This document shows positions 6,352 through 14,794 of a stretch of DNA of 21,662 bases, one piece after another. The notes beneath the pieces were generated by a model, which did not search any database, was not told the DNA's origin, and worked only from the letters and a program-made list of their open reading frames with translations. A program made the translations under genes and the position numbers. How positions within the stretch are numbered: position 1 is the first letter of the stretch; every line of letters starts with the position of its first letter. This DNA is from Muribaculaceae bacterium (GTDB lineage: Bacteria; Bacteroidota; Bacteroidia; Bacteroidales; Muribaculaceae): positions 1 through 21,662 of the forward strand of contig VSPM01000046.1 of the NCBI GenBank assembly GCA_009775365.1, read 5' to 3'.

Positions 6352-7095
6352 TTATAAGAATCCTTTCTCTTTGAGAATATTCAAAAAAGAAGCTGAAACA
6401 GTCTCGTTCATTTCTTTGGGATAACGAATGTCGGTAAACACTTCAGCGAGGTTTCTTTTATTGTTTTCTTCCACAAATTTTCTGTTAGTAGCAAAATTCT
6501 CTTTATCTGAGAAAAGTCTTTCTATTTCACTGTCGGAATCTTTGCGATAGCGTTCATAGTGCATCACTGCATCAATCGGCAGCCTTTCTGATTGCTCAGG
6601 CTTGTTTTTAGGGTATCCGAGGGAGATGCTTGCCACCGGCACAACAAGATCTGGAAGATTAAGCAGGCACGCAATTTCAGCAGCATTATAGTTCACGGTG
6701 CCGAGATAGCATGTGCCTATGCCATTCATTTCAGCAATTGTCACAATTTGCTGAGCGAAAATCACGGCATCAGTCATAGCCTCCACGAAAGAATGAAAAT
6801 TGTTGTATCCGGGTTTGGCTTCTCTGATTTCACACCATCTCGTGAATCTGTTGAAATCCGCGCAGATTGTGAGTATGATGTTGCATCCGGTTGAGGCCGG
6901 CTGATTGAAATGAAGAGGTTCAAGCCTGGACTTCATTTCTCTGTTGCGAGTGACTATTACAGAATATAACTGCATATTGCCGCACGTTGGAGCATGCACG
7001 GCTTTTTGAATAACATCTCGGAGCATCTCGTCTGACACTTCTTCATCAGTGTATTCTCTCACTGTGGCTCTTGTTGAGAAATAATCTTGTTCCAT
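6352..7095 (-). CDS. Nitroreductase family protein (FMN oxidoreductase)
   Basis: A 247-aa flavoprotein of the nitroreductase superfamily, NfsA/FrxA-like in layout. The N-terminal FMN-binding signature TRATVREYTDEEVSDEML (8-25) is followed by APTCGNMQ (35-42), the usual phosphate-contacting loop. The mid-region contact block GIGTCYLGTVNYNAAEIACL (125-144) leads into VVPVASISLGYP (151-162), a strong family hallmark. The C-terminal 80 residues are charged and helical. These enzymes use NAD(P)H to reduce nitroaromatics, quinones or flavins, and in gut Bacteroidota related enzymes activate nitro drugs such as metronidazole; the native substrate here is unknown. It is cytosolic. It precedes the AraC-family gene on the same strand. 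Upstream, the 7096-7348 gap to the divergent nrdJ holds no gene; I find no clean consensus promoter for this gene in it. Confidence 0.9.
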   Translation of the reverse strand: MEQDYFSTRATVREYTDEEVSDEMLRDVIQKAVHAPTCGNMQLYSVIVTRNREMKSRLEPLHFNQPASTGCNIILTICADFNRFTRWCEIREAKPGYNNFHSFVEAMTDAVIFAQQIVTIAEMNGIGTCYLGTVNYNAAEIACLLNLPDLVVPVASISLGYPKNKPEQSERLPIDAVMHYERYRKDSDSEIERLFSDKENFATNRKFVEENNKRNLAEVFTDIRYPKEMNETVSASFLNILKEKGFL

Positions 7096-7243
7096 TAATA
7101 ATAAGGATAATTAATAACTTTTATAGAATTTGAGAGAGTGATAAAAAACATACGTCAAAGTGTGAAGATGAAGTGCTCCGGCATTTGGGGCAGACTAAAA
7201 CTTGACGAATTATATAATTTTAAATTCACATATTCTCTCACAG

Positions 7244-7277
7244 ATTGCAAATTTAATCTTTTTTTTGCTTAATTTTG
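7244..7277 (+). promoter_or_regulatory. Probable nrdJ promoter
   Basis: ATTG (7244-7247), a 22-base spacer, then TAATTTTG (7270-7277). The -7 element is perfect; the -33 element is one base off and the spacing slightly long. The resulting leader is about 65 bases, too short to hold a cobalamin riboswitch. Confidence 0.55.
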
Positions 7278-7348
7278 CATCTAAGTTGTCTATAATGTTG
7301 AAAACATAGCGACCATCTCTTCCTTTAACAATCCATGAGTTAAGACAA

Positions 7349-9907
7349 ATGAAACAACTTCAGACGTTTACCTACGAAGAGGCATTTGAAGCCTCGCTTG
7401 AATATTTTAAAGGAGACCAACTTGCGGCACGCGTATGGGTCACAAAATATGCGTTAAAGGATTCATTCGGCAATATATATGAAAGAACACCCGACGATAT
7501 GCACTGGCGCATCGCCAAATCTATTGCTGAAGTTGAAAACTCTTATCCATCACCAATGGCGGAGCAAGAGATTTTTGATTTGATGAAGGATTTCCGTTAT
7601 ATTGTGCCACAGGGGAGCCCTATGGCCGGTATTGGCAATCACTTTCAGGTCGGTTCGCTTTCTAATTGTTTTGTGATTGGTCTTGACGGGAAGCCTGATT
7701 CATATGGTGGTATTGTCAAGATTGATGAGGAGCAAGTGCAGTTGATGAAACGTAGAGGAGGAGTTGGCCATGATCTTTCTCATCTTAGGCCAAAAGGCAC
7801 TCCAGTCAAGAATTCTGCCTTGACATCCACAGGTCTTGTTCCGTTTATGGAGCGCTATAGCAATTCAACACGAGAAGTGGCTCAAGATGGTCGCAGAGGT
7901 GCCCTTATGCTCACGGTGTCGATTAAACATCCTGACGCGGAAGGGTTTATTGATGCTAAAATGACTCCCGGCAAAGTGACCGGAGCGAATGTGTCGGTGA
8001 GAATTGACGACGAGTTTATGGAGGCTGCTATCAATGGTGTGCCTTATGTTCAGAAATTTCCGATAGATTCCGACACACCGGAGGTTACACAAGAAATCGA
8101 TGCATCTGCACTTTGGAAAAAACTTATTCACGATGCTTGGCAGAGCGCAGAGCCGGGTGTGTTGTTCTGGGACACTGTGCGCCGCGAGAGCCTTGCCGAC
8201 TGCTATGCAGACAGGGGGTTTGAGACTGTCTCAACAAATCCTTGCGGGGAGATTCCGTTATGTCCGTATGACAGTTGCCGACTTCTTGCAATTAATCTTT
8301 ATAGTTATGTTAAGAATCCGTTCACTCCGGAGGCTGCATTTGACTTTGAACTCTTCCGTAATCATGTCGGGAAGGCTCAGAGAATTATGGACGACATAAT
8401 TGATCTTGAGTTAAAGAAGATTGATGTGATAATTCAAAAAATAAAGGCAGACCCTGAAACCGATGAGGTGAAACTGACGGAACTTAATCTCTGGACAAAG
8501 ATTAAGGAAAAAGCAGCGCTTGGAAGACGAACCGGATGTGGCACTACAGGTGAAGGTGACATGCTTGCCGCTCTGGGTTTACGTTATGGCACACCCGAAG
8601 CCACCGAGTTTTCTGTTGAAGTTCATAAAGAATTGGCACTTGCCTATTTCCGTTCTTCTGTGGAGATGGCAGAGCAGCGCGGTGCGTTCGGTGTGTATGA
8701 TGCAGATAAAGAAAGAGATAATCCTTATATATCTCGCCTTCGTGAAGCAGACCCTGAACTTATTGAAAAAATGGAAAAGGTGGGACGTCGCAACATATCC
8801 TGCCTGACCATCGCTCCCACTGGCACTACTTCAATAATGACACAAACAACTTCAGGCATAGAACCTGTGTTTATGCCTGTGTATAAGAGACGTCGCAAAG
8901 TCAATCCCAGCGATGATAATGTAAGAATTGATTTTGTTGATGAAGTTGGCGACTCATTTGAAGAATATGTGGTGTATCATCACAAGTTCCTTGAATGGAT
9001 GCGTGTGAACGGTATTGAAGTAAGTGATAACCCATCAACAGAAGAACTTGATGAACTTGTGTCGCGTTCACCCTATTATAGGGCTACTGCTAATGATGTG
9101 AACTGGCTTGAAAAAGTCAGGATGCAAGGGGCAATTCAGAAATGGGTTGACCATTCAATCAGTGTGACAATAAATCTCCCTAACGATGTCACAGAAGAAT
9201 TAGTTGACTGCCTTTATACTGAAGCCTGGAGATGTGGGTGCAAGGGGTGTACTGTTTATCGCGATGGTTCGCGCAACAATGTGCTTGAAGCACTACCCAA
9301 AAAGAAGTCGCAGTCGCAGTCCGACTGCAATTTGTCCGGGCTTATTCATCTTGTTGACCATAATGTGAAGCGTCCGCAAGAACTTGAAGCGGATGTGGTG
9401 CGTTTCCAAAACAATAAGGAGAAATGGATTGCCTTTGTCGGACTTGTAGACGGGAAACCTTATGAAATTTTTACCGGGCTTGCAGATGATGAAGACGGCA
9501 TTTTCTGCCCGAAGAGTGTTAGCCATGGCAAAATAATAAAGGCCGTGGATGAAAACGGAAGAAAAAGATATGATTTCCAATTTATCAATAAGCGCGGGTA
9601 TAAAACCACAATTGAGGGCCTGAGTGATAAGTTCAATCCTGAATTCTGGAATTATGCAAAATTGATATCCGGAGTGTTGCGATACGGAATGCCTATTGAC
9701 CAGGTCCTTAAACTTGTAGGCGGCCTTGATCTTGATTCAAATAGCATCAACACGTGGAAAAACGGAGTGGAGCGTGCTCTTAAAAAATATCTGCCGAATG
9801 GCACTATAGCCAAAGGACATAAATGTCCTAATTGCGGTGCTGAAGCGTTAGTATATCAGGAAGGCTGTCTTATATGCACTAATTGTGGCAATTCACGATG
9901 TGGATAA
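7349..9907 (+). CDS. nrdJ: Adenosylcobalamin-dependent (class II) ribonucleotide reductase
   Basis: An 852-aa enzyme that reduces ribonucleotides to deoxyribonucleotides using a B12-generated thiyl radical. Active-site landmarks are complete: C107 in SLSNCF (one half of the reducible pair), NPCGE (297-301) with the thiyl Cys C299 and catalytic E301, the second-pair Cys in CPYDSC (305-310), and the phosphate loop APTGTTS (489-495). The N-terminus goes straight into the catalytic domain with no ATP-cone, so overall dATP inhibition of the usual kind is not expected. A polar linker (about 650-660) joins the family's C-terminal domain (about 661-815). The tail carries a Cys-rich zinc-ribbon and shuttle segment (C826, C829, C840, C843, C846, C851). 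The length is normal for this group. It is probably monocistronic or loosely linked to malQ, 99 bases downstream. Activity needs cobalamin made or imported elsewhere. No B12 riboswitch is visible upstream. Confidence 0.97.
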   Translation: MKQLQTFTYEEAFEASLEYFKGDQLAARVWVTKYALKDSFGNIYERTPDDMHWRIAKSIAEVENSYPSPMAEQEIFDLMKDFRYIVPQGSPMAGIGNHFQVGSLSNCFVIGLDGKPDSYGGIVKIDEEQVQLMKRRGGVGHDLSHLRPKGTPVKNSALTSTGLVPFMERYSNSTREVAQDGRRGALMLTVSIKHPDAEGFIDAKMTPGKVTGANVSVRIDDEFMEAAINGVPYVQKFPIDSDTPEVTQEIDASALWKKLIHDAWQSAEPGVLFWDTVRRESLADCYADRGFETVSTNPCGEIPLCPYDSCRLLAINLYSYVKNPFTPEAAFDFELFRNHVGKAQRIMDDIIDLELKKIDVIIQKIKADPETDEVKLTELNLWTKIKEKAALGRRTGCGTTGEGDMLAALGLRYGTPEATEFSVEVHKELALAYFRSSVEMAEQRGAFGVYDADKERDNPYISRLREADPELIEKMEKVGRRNISCLTIAPTGTTSIMTQTTSGIEPVFMPVYKRRRKVNPSDDNVRIDFVDEVGDSFEEYVVYHHKFLEWMRVNGIEVSDNPSTEELDELVSRSPYYRATANDVNWLEKVRMQGAIQKWVDHSISVTINLPNDVTEELVDCLYTEAWRCGCKGCTVYRDGSRNNVLEALPKKKSQSQSDCNLSGLIHLVDHNVKRPQELEADVVRFQNNKEKWIAFVGLVDGKPYEIFTGLADDEDGIFCPKSVSHGKIIKAVDENGRKRYDFQFINKRGYKTTIEGLSDKFNPEFWNYAKLISGVLRYGMPIDQVLKLVGGLDLDSNSINTWKNGVERALKKYLPNGTIAKGHKCPNCGAEALVYQEGCLICTNCGNSRCG

Positions 9908-10006
9908 TGCGCAGAGGGCAATTCTTGTAGTTTTTGATACTTATTAGGCAGTTCAATCGTTTTATTGAAAAACAATATTGTTAAATTTAACTAAATAGAT
10001 TCTCAC

Positions 10007-12685
10007 ATGAAAATCTCTTTTAATCTCAACTACCACACACAATGGGGTGAGGCTCTCTACATATGTGGAGACCTCATTCAGTTAGGCGGCGGTGATGCTC
10101 GCGAGGCTATTGAGATGAAACTTATGGCTCCCGACACATGGGTGGCTGAATTAGATGTCGATGGCTATGTCGGAGATTTCAACTACTTTTTTGTCGTGAA
10201 AGCTCCCGAAAAACCTTGGCGTTTTGAGTGGGGCAAGCCGCATCGTTTCGTTGGTAACAGTGAACTTACTGAAGTGAAAGTGTTTGATTCATGGCAGGAT
10301 ATGCCGGCTGATAAACCCTATTATTCATCAGCCTTCGTTGATGGAATGCTTCGCAGAAGTTTTCGCGACCAGCCTTTGTTGTCTCTTCCCGACACACTCC
10401 AGCTTCGTGTCAACGCTCCGATGGTTATGCCTGACGAGATACTTGCAATCGCTGGAGAAGGAGACTATCTCGGCAACTGGGATCCTGAAAAGGCTCTCCT
10501 TTTAAATGATTCAGACTATCCCCTATGGACTATAAATCTTCCGCTCGCTGAGTTTAAAGCTCCTTTTGAGTATAAGTTCGTAATCCTTAAAAAAGACACT
10601 CGTGAGGCTGTGGCCTGGGAGACTGTTGACAATCGCATATGCGGCTTTGTCAACGAAAAACCGGGCATTCAGATTGTGGTAGACGGATTGAGGTTTGCAA
10701 GTCCGCGCAATAATTGGAAAGGTGCGGGCACAGCTATTCCGGTGTTCTCTATACGCACAGAAGATGATTTTGGCGTAGGTGACTTTTATGACTTGAAGAA
10801 GATGGTAGACTGGTGTGTGCGCACAGGACAGAAAGTGCTTCAGGTTCTTCCCATCAACGATACGTCAAAAACCGGCACTTGGGTAGATTCTTATCCTTAT
10901 AGCGCAAACTCTACATTTGCCTTGCATCCTATGTATATCCATCTTGATGCGGTGGGTGTGCTTGCAGAAGAAGACCGGCGTGAACATTTCCGCAAGGTGG
11001 GTGAAGAATTAAACCAGCTAAAAGAGGTTGACTATGAGGAGGTGAATATTGCAAAGAATGAGTACCTCCGTGAAATATTTGCCCAAAAAGGAGAAGTTGA
11101 TTTGCGGTCGGCAGAATTTAAAAAGTTTTTCGAGCTCAATGAAGATTGGCTGACACCATATGCCGCATGGCGAGTCCTATGCGAGGAATTCAAGACTCCT
11201 GACAACACACTTTGGGGTGATTATGCAGAATATGAAGCCGATAAAGTGGCGGATTTCTGCAAAAATAATAAAGACAGGATAAAGTTCCATTATTTTGTGC
11301 AGTATCATTTGGATCGTCAGCTTCGTGAGGTTCGTGATTATGCCCATCAGCATGAAGTGGTGCTCAAAGGCGACATTCCAATCGGCATAGGTCGTTTCAG
11401 TGTTGACGCATGGCAGAATCCGCGGCTTTTCAATATGAATTGTCAGGCCGGAGCTCCGCCGGATGATTTTTCTGTGCTCGGACAAAACTGGGGCTTCCCG
11501 ACATATAATTGGGAAGAAATGTCGAAAGATGGTTTCCGATGGTGGAAAGAGCGTTTCCGCAAGATGTCGGAATATTTTGATGCTTACCGGATAGACCATA
11601 TTCTGGGCTTCTTCCGTATCTGGCAGATTCCTTTATCAGCAGTGCATGGATTGCTTGGGTATTTTAATCCTGCCCTTCCATTCTCTCCGGAGGAACTTCG
11701 CCATTCTTATGATTTCTGGATTAATCCTGAAATTCAGGCCAAACCCCTTATTCTTGAATGGATGCTGACAGATTTCTTCGGAGAATACACTGAAGAAGCC
11801 AAGGCTTCATATCTTGAAAAACTTCCGGAGGGACGTTATTCCCTTCGTCCTTTTGTCGACACTCAGGAGAAAGTGGTAAACTATTTCTCCACACTCGAGT
11901 CAACAGATAAAAATAATCGCATTTGTAATGCGTTGCTTGGTCTTATTGATGATGTCCTTTTCATTGAAGACCCGTATCTGAAGGGGCACTATTATCCAAG
12001 GATTGCTGCGCAATATACATATCAGTTCAGGTCGTTGTCAGATTATGAGAAATGGTGTTTCAATAGGCTATATAACGATTTCTTCTATCACAGGCATAAC
12101 GATTTCTGGTATGGCAAGGCCATGTGGAAACTTCCACCTTTGATTGAATCTACCGGCATGCTCTGTTGTGCAGAAGACCTTGGCATGATTCCTGCGTGTG
12201 TGCCGGAGGTTATGAGCCGCCTTGAGATTCTTTCTTTGGAGATACAAAGAATGCCGAAAGATCCGGCTCTTGAATTTGGCGATACTTGGAGATATCCTTA
12301 TTTCTCAGTGTGCACAACTTCTACTCACGATATGGGCGGCATAAGATCCTGGTGGGAGACTGACAGAGGTGTGACTCAACGATTCTTCAACAATGCGCTT
12401 CATGAGCAAGGCGAGGCACCCTATTTCGCAGAGCCCTGGGTGTGTCGTAAGGTGCTCGACCTTCAGTTGAAGAGCCCGTCGATGTTCTGCATAATTCCTT
12501 TGGCGGATTGGCTTTCTGCCGATGGCGAGCTTCGCCGTGAAAATCCACATGAGGAGCAGATCAATGAGCCGGCAGACGTTCATCATTATTGGCGTTATAG
12601 AATGCACCTTACTGCGGAGAAACTTCTTTCGGCAGAGAATTTCAATACTTCTTTATATGATGCGATAGTTTCGTCCGGACGTTAA
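10007..12685 (+). CDS. malQ: 4-alpha-glucanotransferase with two CBM20 domains (DPE2-like)
   Basis: An 892-aa GH77 disproportionating enzyme that moves glucan segments between maltooligosaccharides or onto glycogen-like acceptors. The N-terminus carries two starch-binding CBM20-type domains, about 1-95 and 130-228; the second shows the typical GEGDYLGNWDPEKALLL (150-166). The GH77 domain starts near 240 (GTAIPVFSIRTEDDFGVGDF). Catalytic residues are present: nucleophile D530 in YRIDH, acid/base E723 in AEDLG, and D775 in STHDM; GDIPIG (455-460) and GAPPDDFS (482-489) are also intact. A long insertion (about 545-705) separates the nucleophile from the acid/base, as in plant DPE2. There is no signal peptide, so it acts in the cytosol on imported or stored glucan. 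I find no consensus promoter in the 99-base gap after nrdJ (the best -7 candidate, TAAATTTA at 9982-9989, lacks a -33 partner). A strong terminator follows. Confidence 0.96.
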   Translation: MKISFNLNYHTQWGEALYICGDLIQLGGGDAREAIEMKLMAPDTWVAELDVDGYVGDFNYFFVVKAPEKPWRFEWGKPHRFVGNSELTEVKVFDSWQDMPADKPYYSSAFVDGMLRRSFRDQPLLSLPDTLQLRVNAPMVMPDEILAIAGEGDYLGNWDPEKALLLNDSDYPLWTINLPLAEFKAPFEYKFVILKKDTREAVAWETVDNRICGFVNEKPGIQIVVDGLRFASPRNNWKGAGTAIPVFSIRTEDDFGVGDFYDLKKMVDWCVRTGQKVLQVLPINDTSKTGTWVDSYPYSANSTFALHPMYIHLDAVGVLAEEDRREHFRKVGEELNQLKEVDYEEVNIAKNEYLREIFAQKGEVDLRSAEFKKFFELNEDWLTPYAAWRVLCEEFKTPDNTLWGDYAEYEADKVADFCKNNKDRIKFHYFVQYHLDRQLREVRDYAHQHEVVLKGDIPIGIGRFSVDAWQNPRLFNMNCQAGAPPDDFSVLGQNWGFPTYNWEEMSKDGFRWWKERFRKMSEYFDAYRIDHILGFFRIWQIPLSAVHGLLGYFNPALPFSPEELRHSYDFWINPEIQAKPLILEWMLTDFFGEYTEEAKASYLEKLPEGRYSLRPFVDTQEKVVNYFSTLESTDKNNRICNALLGLIDDVLFIEDPYLKGHYYPRIAAQYTYQFRSLSDYEKWCFNRLYNDFFYHRHNDFWYGKAMWKLPPLIESTGMLCCAEDLGMIPACVPEVMSRLEILSLEIQRMPKDPALEFGDTWRYPYFSVCTTSTHDMGGIRSWWETDRGVTQRFFNNALHEQGEAPYFAEPWVCRKVLDLQLKSPSMFCIIPLADWLSADGELRRENPHEEQINEPADVHHYWRYRMHLTAEKLLSAENFNTSLYDAIVSSGR

Positions 12686-12694
12686 TTTGCGTTT

Positions 12695-12736
12695 ATCAAA
12701 AAAAGAGGAAACCTTTAAGTTTCCTCTTTTTTTGAT
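12695..12736. terminator. Bidirectional terminator between malQ and folE
   Basis: An 18-bp perfect stem (12695-12712 with 12719-12736) with a 6-base loop, beginning 10 bases past the malQ stop. The core GAGGAAAC/GTTTCCTC is followed by T7 on the + strand and, by symmetry, T7 on the - strand. It can therefore end malQ and the convergent tpiA-SPOR-folE transcript. Confidence 0.88.
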
Positions 12737-12817
12737 GTCATATTTTTAATTAGACAAGCAATTGATTTGTGTTTGTTAAGATTAGATGAGAATATAATTA
12801 CTGCTAAAGCCTGTTGC

Positions 12818-13396
12818 TCATTTTATCAGAGACAGAAATTCCTGACGAAGCGTGGAGTCGGTAGCGAATTTGCCGGTGTAGTCAAAAGTTATGGTTGTTG
12901 ACTCCTGTTTTTCCACTCCTCGCATTTTCATGCAAAGATGCCCGGCCTCACATGCCACGATCACCCCATTGTTGGGCAATGTGTCCGATAGAAGTTGACA
13001 CACTTGTGACGTTAGCCTTTCCTGCACTTGCAGACGCCGGGCGAAACTATCGACTATCCTTGCAAGTTTTGAAAGGCCAATCATCTTCCCTTTTGGCAGG
13101 TATCCTACTGCAACTTTGCCGAAAAACGGCAATATGTGGTGTTCGCACATGCTGTAGAACTCGATGTCTTTTACAATCACAATCTGTGACCCGGCATGTT
13201 CAAAGATTGCCTGGGATACTATTTTCGCAGGATCCTGTCGATAGCCTGTGGTTATATCGTAGATTGCTTTCGCTGCACGCATAGGAGTCTTGACAAGGCC
13301 TTCGCGGTCGGGGTCTTCTCCGATAAGTCGCAATATTTCGCGATAATGGGAGGCAATCTCCTCCACTATCTTCTCATCACGATTGTCTGTTTTCAT
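12818..13396 (-). CDS. folE: GTP cyclohydrolase I
   Basis: A 192-aa enzyme that converts GTP to 7,8-dihydroneopterin triphosphate, the first step toward tetrahydrofolate (and toward queuosine-type precursors). The zinc-binding and catalytic signature is intact: MCEHHILPFFG with C84 and H86/H87, KMIGLSKLARIVD after it, QERLTSQV, and GHLCMKMRG with H153 and C155. Length and order are as in the family (core about 180-220 aa). I choose the ATG at 13396 because it overlaps the stop of the upstream SPOR gene as ATGA, a typical translational-coupling arrangement. An in-frame ATG at 13420, adding 8 residues, is the alternative. It is the last gene of the tpiA-SPOR-folE cluster, ending before the shared terminator at 12695-12736. 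The 80 bases in between hold nothing else. Confidence 0.95.
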   Translation of the reverse strand: MKTDNRDEKIVEEIASHYREILRLIGEDPDREGLVKTPMRAAKAIYDITTGYRQDPAKIVSQAIFEHAGSQIVIVKDIEFYSMCEHHILPFFGKVAVGYLPKGKMIGLSKLARIVDSFARRLQVQERLTSQVCQLLSDTLPNNGVIVACEAGHLCMKMRGVEKQESTTITFDYTGKFATDSTLRQEFLSLIK

Positions 13397-13923
13397 GGTT
13401 TGATTACTACAATTTGACATTTGACGACCCTCATTTCGGAAGCATAGTTAGGGAATGCTTTCTTGAGTTCCGCAAGTGCTGAATTGGCTTCCGCGCTCGT
13501 GCGGAAATTGCCGACGCGGGTATACCAGTTCGGAGAGCTGGAGTAAGTATAGATTTGTCCTCTGTATTTCGGGAATTTAGCTAATATGGCGCTCCCCCGG
13601 GCTTTTGCTCTTGCTTCAAGAGTGTGCTGGTTGCGACCGTCGCTAAACACTTGAATTCTGAACCCAGACAGTTTGTTAATTCCCGTCTTCATTTCGTGGC
13701 CGTCTTTTTTTTGCGCCGGTTGCTGAAGAATCAATTCAAGAATGTTTTGCGGAATCTCAATGGTGATATTGCCGTTTGATTCTTTTTCAATTCTTTCCAC
13801 GACATTTTTATTATTGTCGTTGCCGGATGCTGTTGCAGTCATCGGCATAATCATTATGCCGCATGTGGCCGCAACAAGAAGTCGCCTGCGAATATTAGCG
13901 GGTAGAGGAAATAACTTTTTCAA
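13393..13923 (-). CDS. Secreted SPOR-domain protein
   Basis: A 176-aa exported protein. Residues 1 to about 33 make a signal peptide (KK, later RRR, a hydrophobic stretch LLVAATCGIMIMPM, then ATASG as a likely cleavage region); no lipobox Cys is seen at the right place. A charged linker (34-85) leads to a C-terminal SPOR domain (about 86-174), recognisable from GFRIQVFSDG, the Arg/Ala-rich ARAKARGSAI, YTRVGNFRTSAEANSAL and a final strand VVKCQIVVI. SPOR domains bind denuded glycan strands of peptidoglycan, so a periplasmic cell-wall or division role is likely. The only suitable start is TTG at 13923; the first in-frame ATG lies inside the signal peptide. It follows tpiA by 71 bases, with a hairpin between, and overlaps folE by 4 bases. 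Confidence 0.85.
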   Translation of the reverse strand: MKKLFPLPANIRRRLLVAATCGIMIMPMTATASGNDNNKNVVERIEKESNGNITIEIPQNILELILQQPAQKKDGHEMKTGINKLSGFRIQVFSDGRNQHTLEARAKARGSAILAKFPKYRGQIYTYSSSPNWYTRVGNFRTSAEANSALAELKKAFPNYASEMRVVKCQIVVIKP

Positions 13924-13948
13924 TTTTCCGGACTGTTTATAAAGCGAA

Positions 13949-13978
13949 GGCAGGACCCGGCGGAAGCCGTGTCCTGCC
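13949..13978 (-). other. Intercistronic hairpin between tpiA and the SPOR gene
   Basis: An 8-bp outer stem (GGCAGGAC at 13949-13956 with its complement at 13971-13978) and a 4-bp inner stem (CGGC at 13958-13961 with GCCG at 13966-13969), separated by one mismatch. It is GC-rich in an otherwise AT-rich gap. A short T-containing tract follows leftward but no strong run. It may act as a partial terminator or as 3'-end protection for tpiA mRNA. Confidence 0.6.
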
Positions 13979-13994
13979 GTGTTAGCTGTGATTA

Positions 13995-14747
13995 TTAATC
14001 AAAAGCCTCGATAATTCCCATAAATGAGTCTGCCTTCAGGGCTGCGCCGCCAATTAGGCCACCGTCTACATCGGGCTTAGCAAAAAGTTCTTTGGCATTT
14101 GTGGGCTTGCAGGAGCCTCCGTAAAGTATGGAGGTGTTGTCTGCGAGTTCCTTGCCATATTTTTCAGAAATCACATTGCGAATGTGTGCATGCATGTCTT
14201 GAGCCTGCTCTGCAGTGGCAGTCTTGCCTGTGCCTATGGCCCAAACCGGCTCGTAGGCAATCACGATTTTTGCAAAATCTTCAGCAGAGAGTTCGAATAG
14301 AGCCTCTACCTGGCCTTTTACAACTTCGTTGAATGAGCCGTTTTCGCGTTCTTCAAGCACTTCTCCTACGCAGAAGATAGGTGTCAATCCATTAGCAAGT
14401 GCGATGCGAGTCTTTGCAAGAAGCTGCTCATTGTTTTCCCCGAAATATTGACGGCGTTCGCTATGTCCAAGAATTACATGGCTTGCGCCTGTAGATTTCA
14501 CCATGGGTGCGCTCACTTCGCCGGTGTAAGCTCCTTTCTCATGCTCAGAGCAGTTTTCTGCCCCGAGTTTGAGGGGTTCGTCGATTACCGCTTTTACCGA
14601 TACAAGATGTGTGAAAGGCACACATATAACCACTTCGCAGTTGGCTTTTTTCTCCTTGAGGAGGTCATTGATTTGGCTGGCAAGTTCCACTCCCTCTTCG
14701 AGGACAGTGTTCATTTTCCAGTTGCCTGCAACAATATTTTTTCTCAT
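13995..14747 (-). CDS. tpiA: Triose-phosphate isomerase
   Basis: A 250-aa glycolytic enzyme that interconverts dihydroxyacetone phosphate and glyceraldehyde 3-phosphate. The TIM-barrel signatures are all present: AGNWKMN with N9 and K11, ILGHSERRQYFGE with H95, the signature AYEPVWAIGTGKTAT with catalytic E166 and the flexible loop after it, and the phosphate-gripping YGGSCKPTNA (209-218) and GGLIGGAAL (229-237). The length is exactly typical. The ATG at 14747 is preceded by a consensus promoter (14795-14826) with a dyad right behind it. It is first in the leftward cluster with the SPOR-domain gene and folE. The cluster looks like a shared transcript, with the downstream genes probably weaker because of the 13949-13978 hairpin and the TTG start. 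Confidence 0.98.
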   Translation of the reverse strand: MRKNIVAGNWKMNTVLEEGVELASQINDLLKEKKANCEVVICVPFTHLVSVKAVIDEPLKLGAENCSEHEKGAYTGEVSAPMVKSTGASHVILGHSERRQYFGENNEQLLAKTRIALANGLTPIFCVGEVLEERENGSFNEVVKGQVEALFELSAEDFAKIVIAYEPVWAIGTGKTATAEQAQDMHAHIRNVISEKYGKELADNTSILYGGSCKPTNAKELFAKPDVDGGLIGGAALKADSFMGIIEAFD

Positions 14748-14776
14748 TGTCTTAAATATTTAGAAGTCTTTTATGA

Positions 14777-14794
14777 CACTCTGCATTCAGAGTG
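14777..14794. promoter_or_regulatory. Dyad abutting the tpiA promoter
   Basis: CACTCTG (14777-14783) and CAGAGTG (14788-14794) form a perfect 7-bp inverted repeat with a 4-base loop. It ends exactly where the -7 element begins, so the predicted transcription start falls inside it. It is either a repressor operator or a hairpin at the extreme 5' end of the tpiA mRNA. Confidence 0.5.

Noticed and set aside
7096..7348. Possible cobalamin riboswitch ahead of nrdJ
   Set aside because: No B12-box-like conserved core seen by eye and the predicted leader is only about 65 bases; needs a covariance-model search to be certain.
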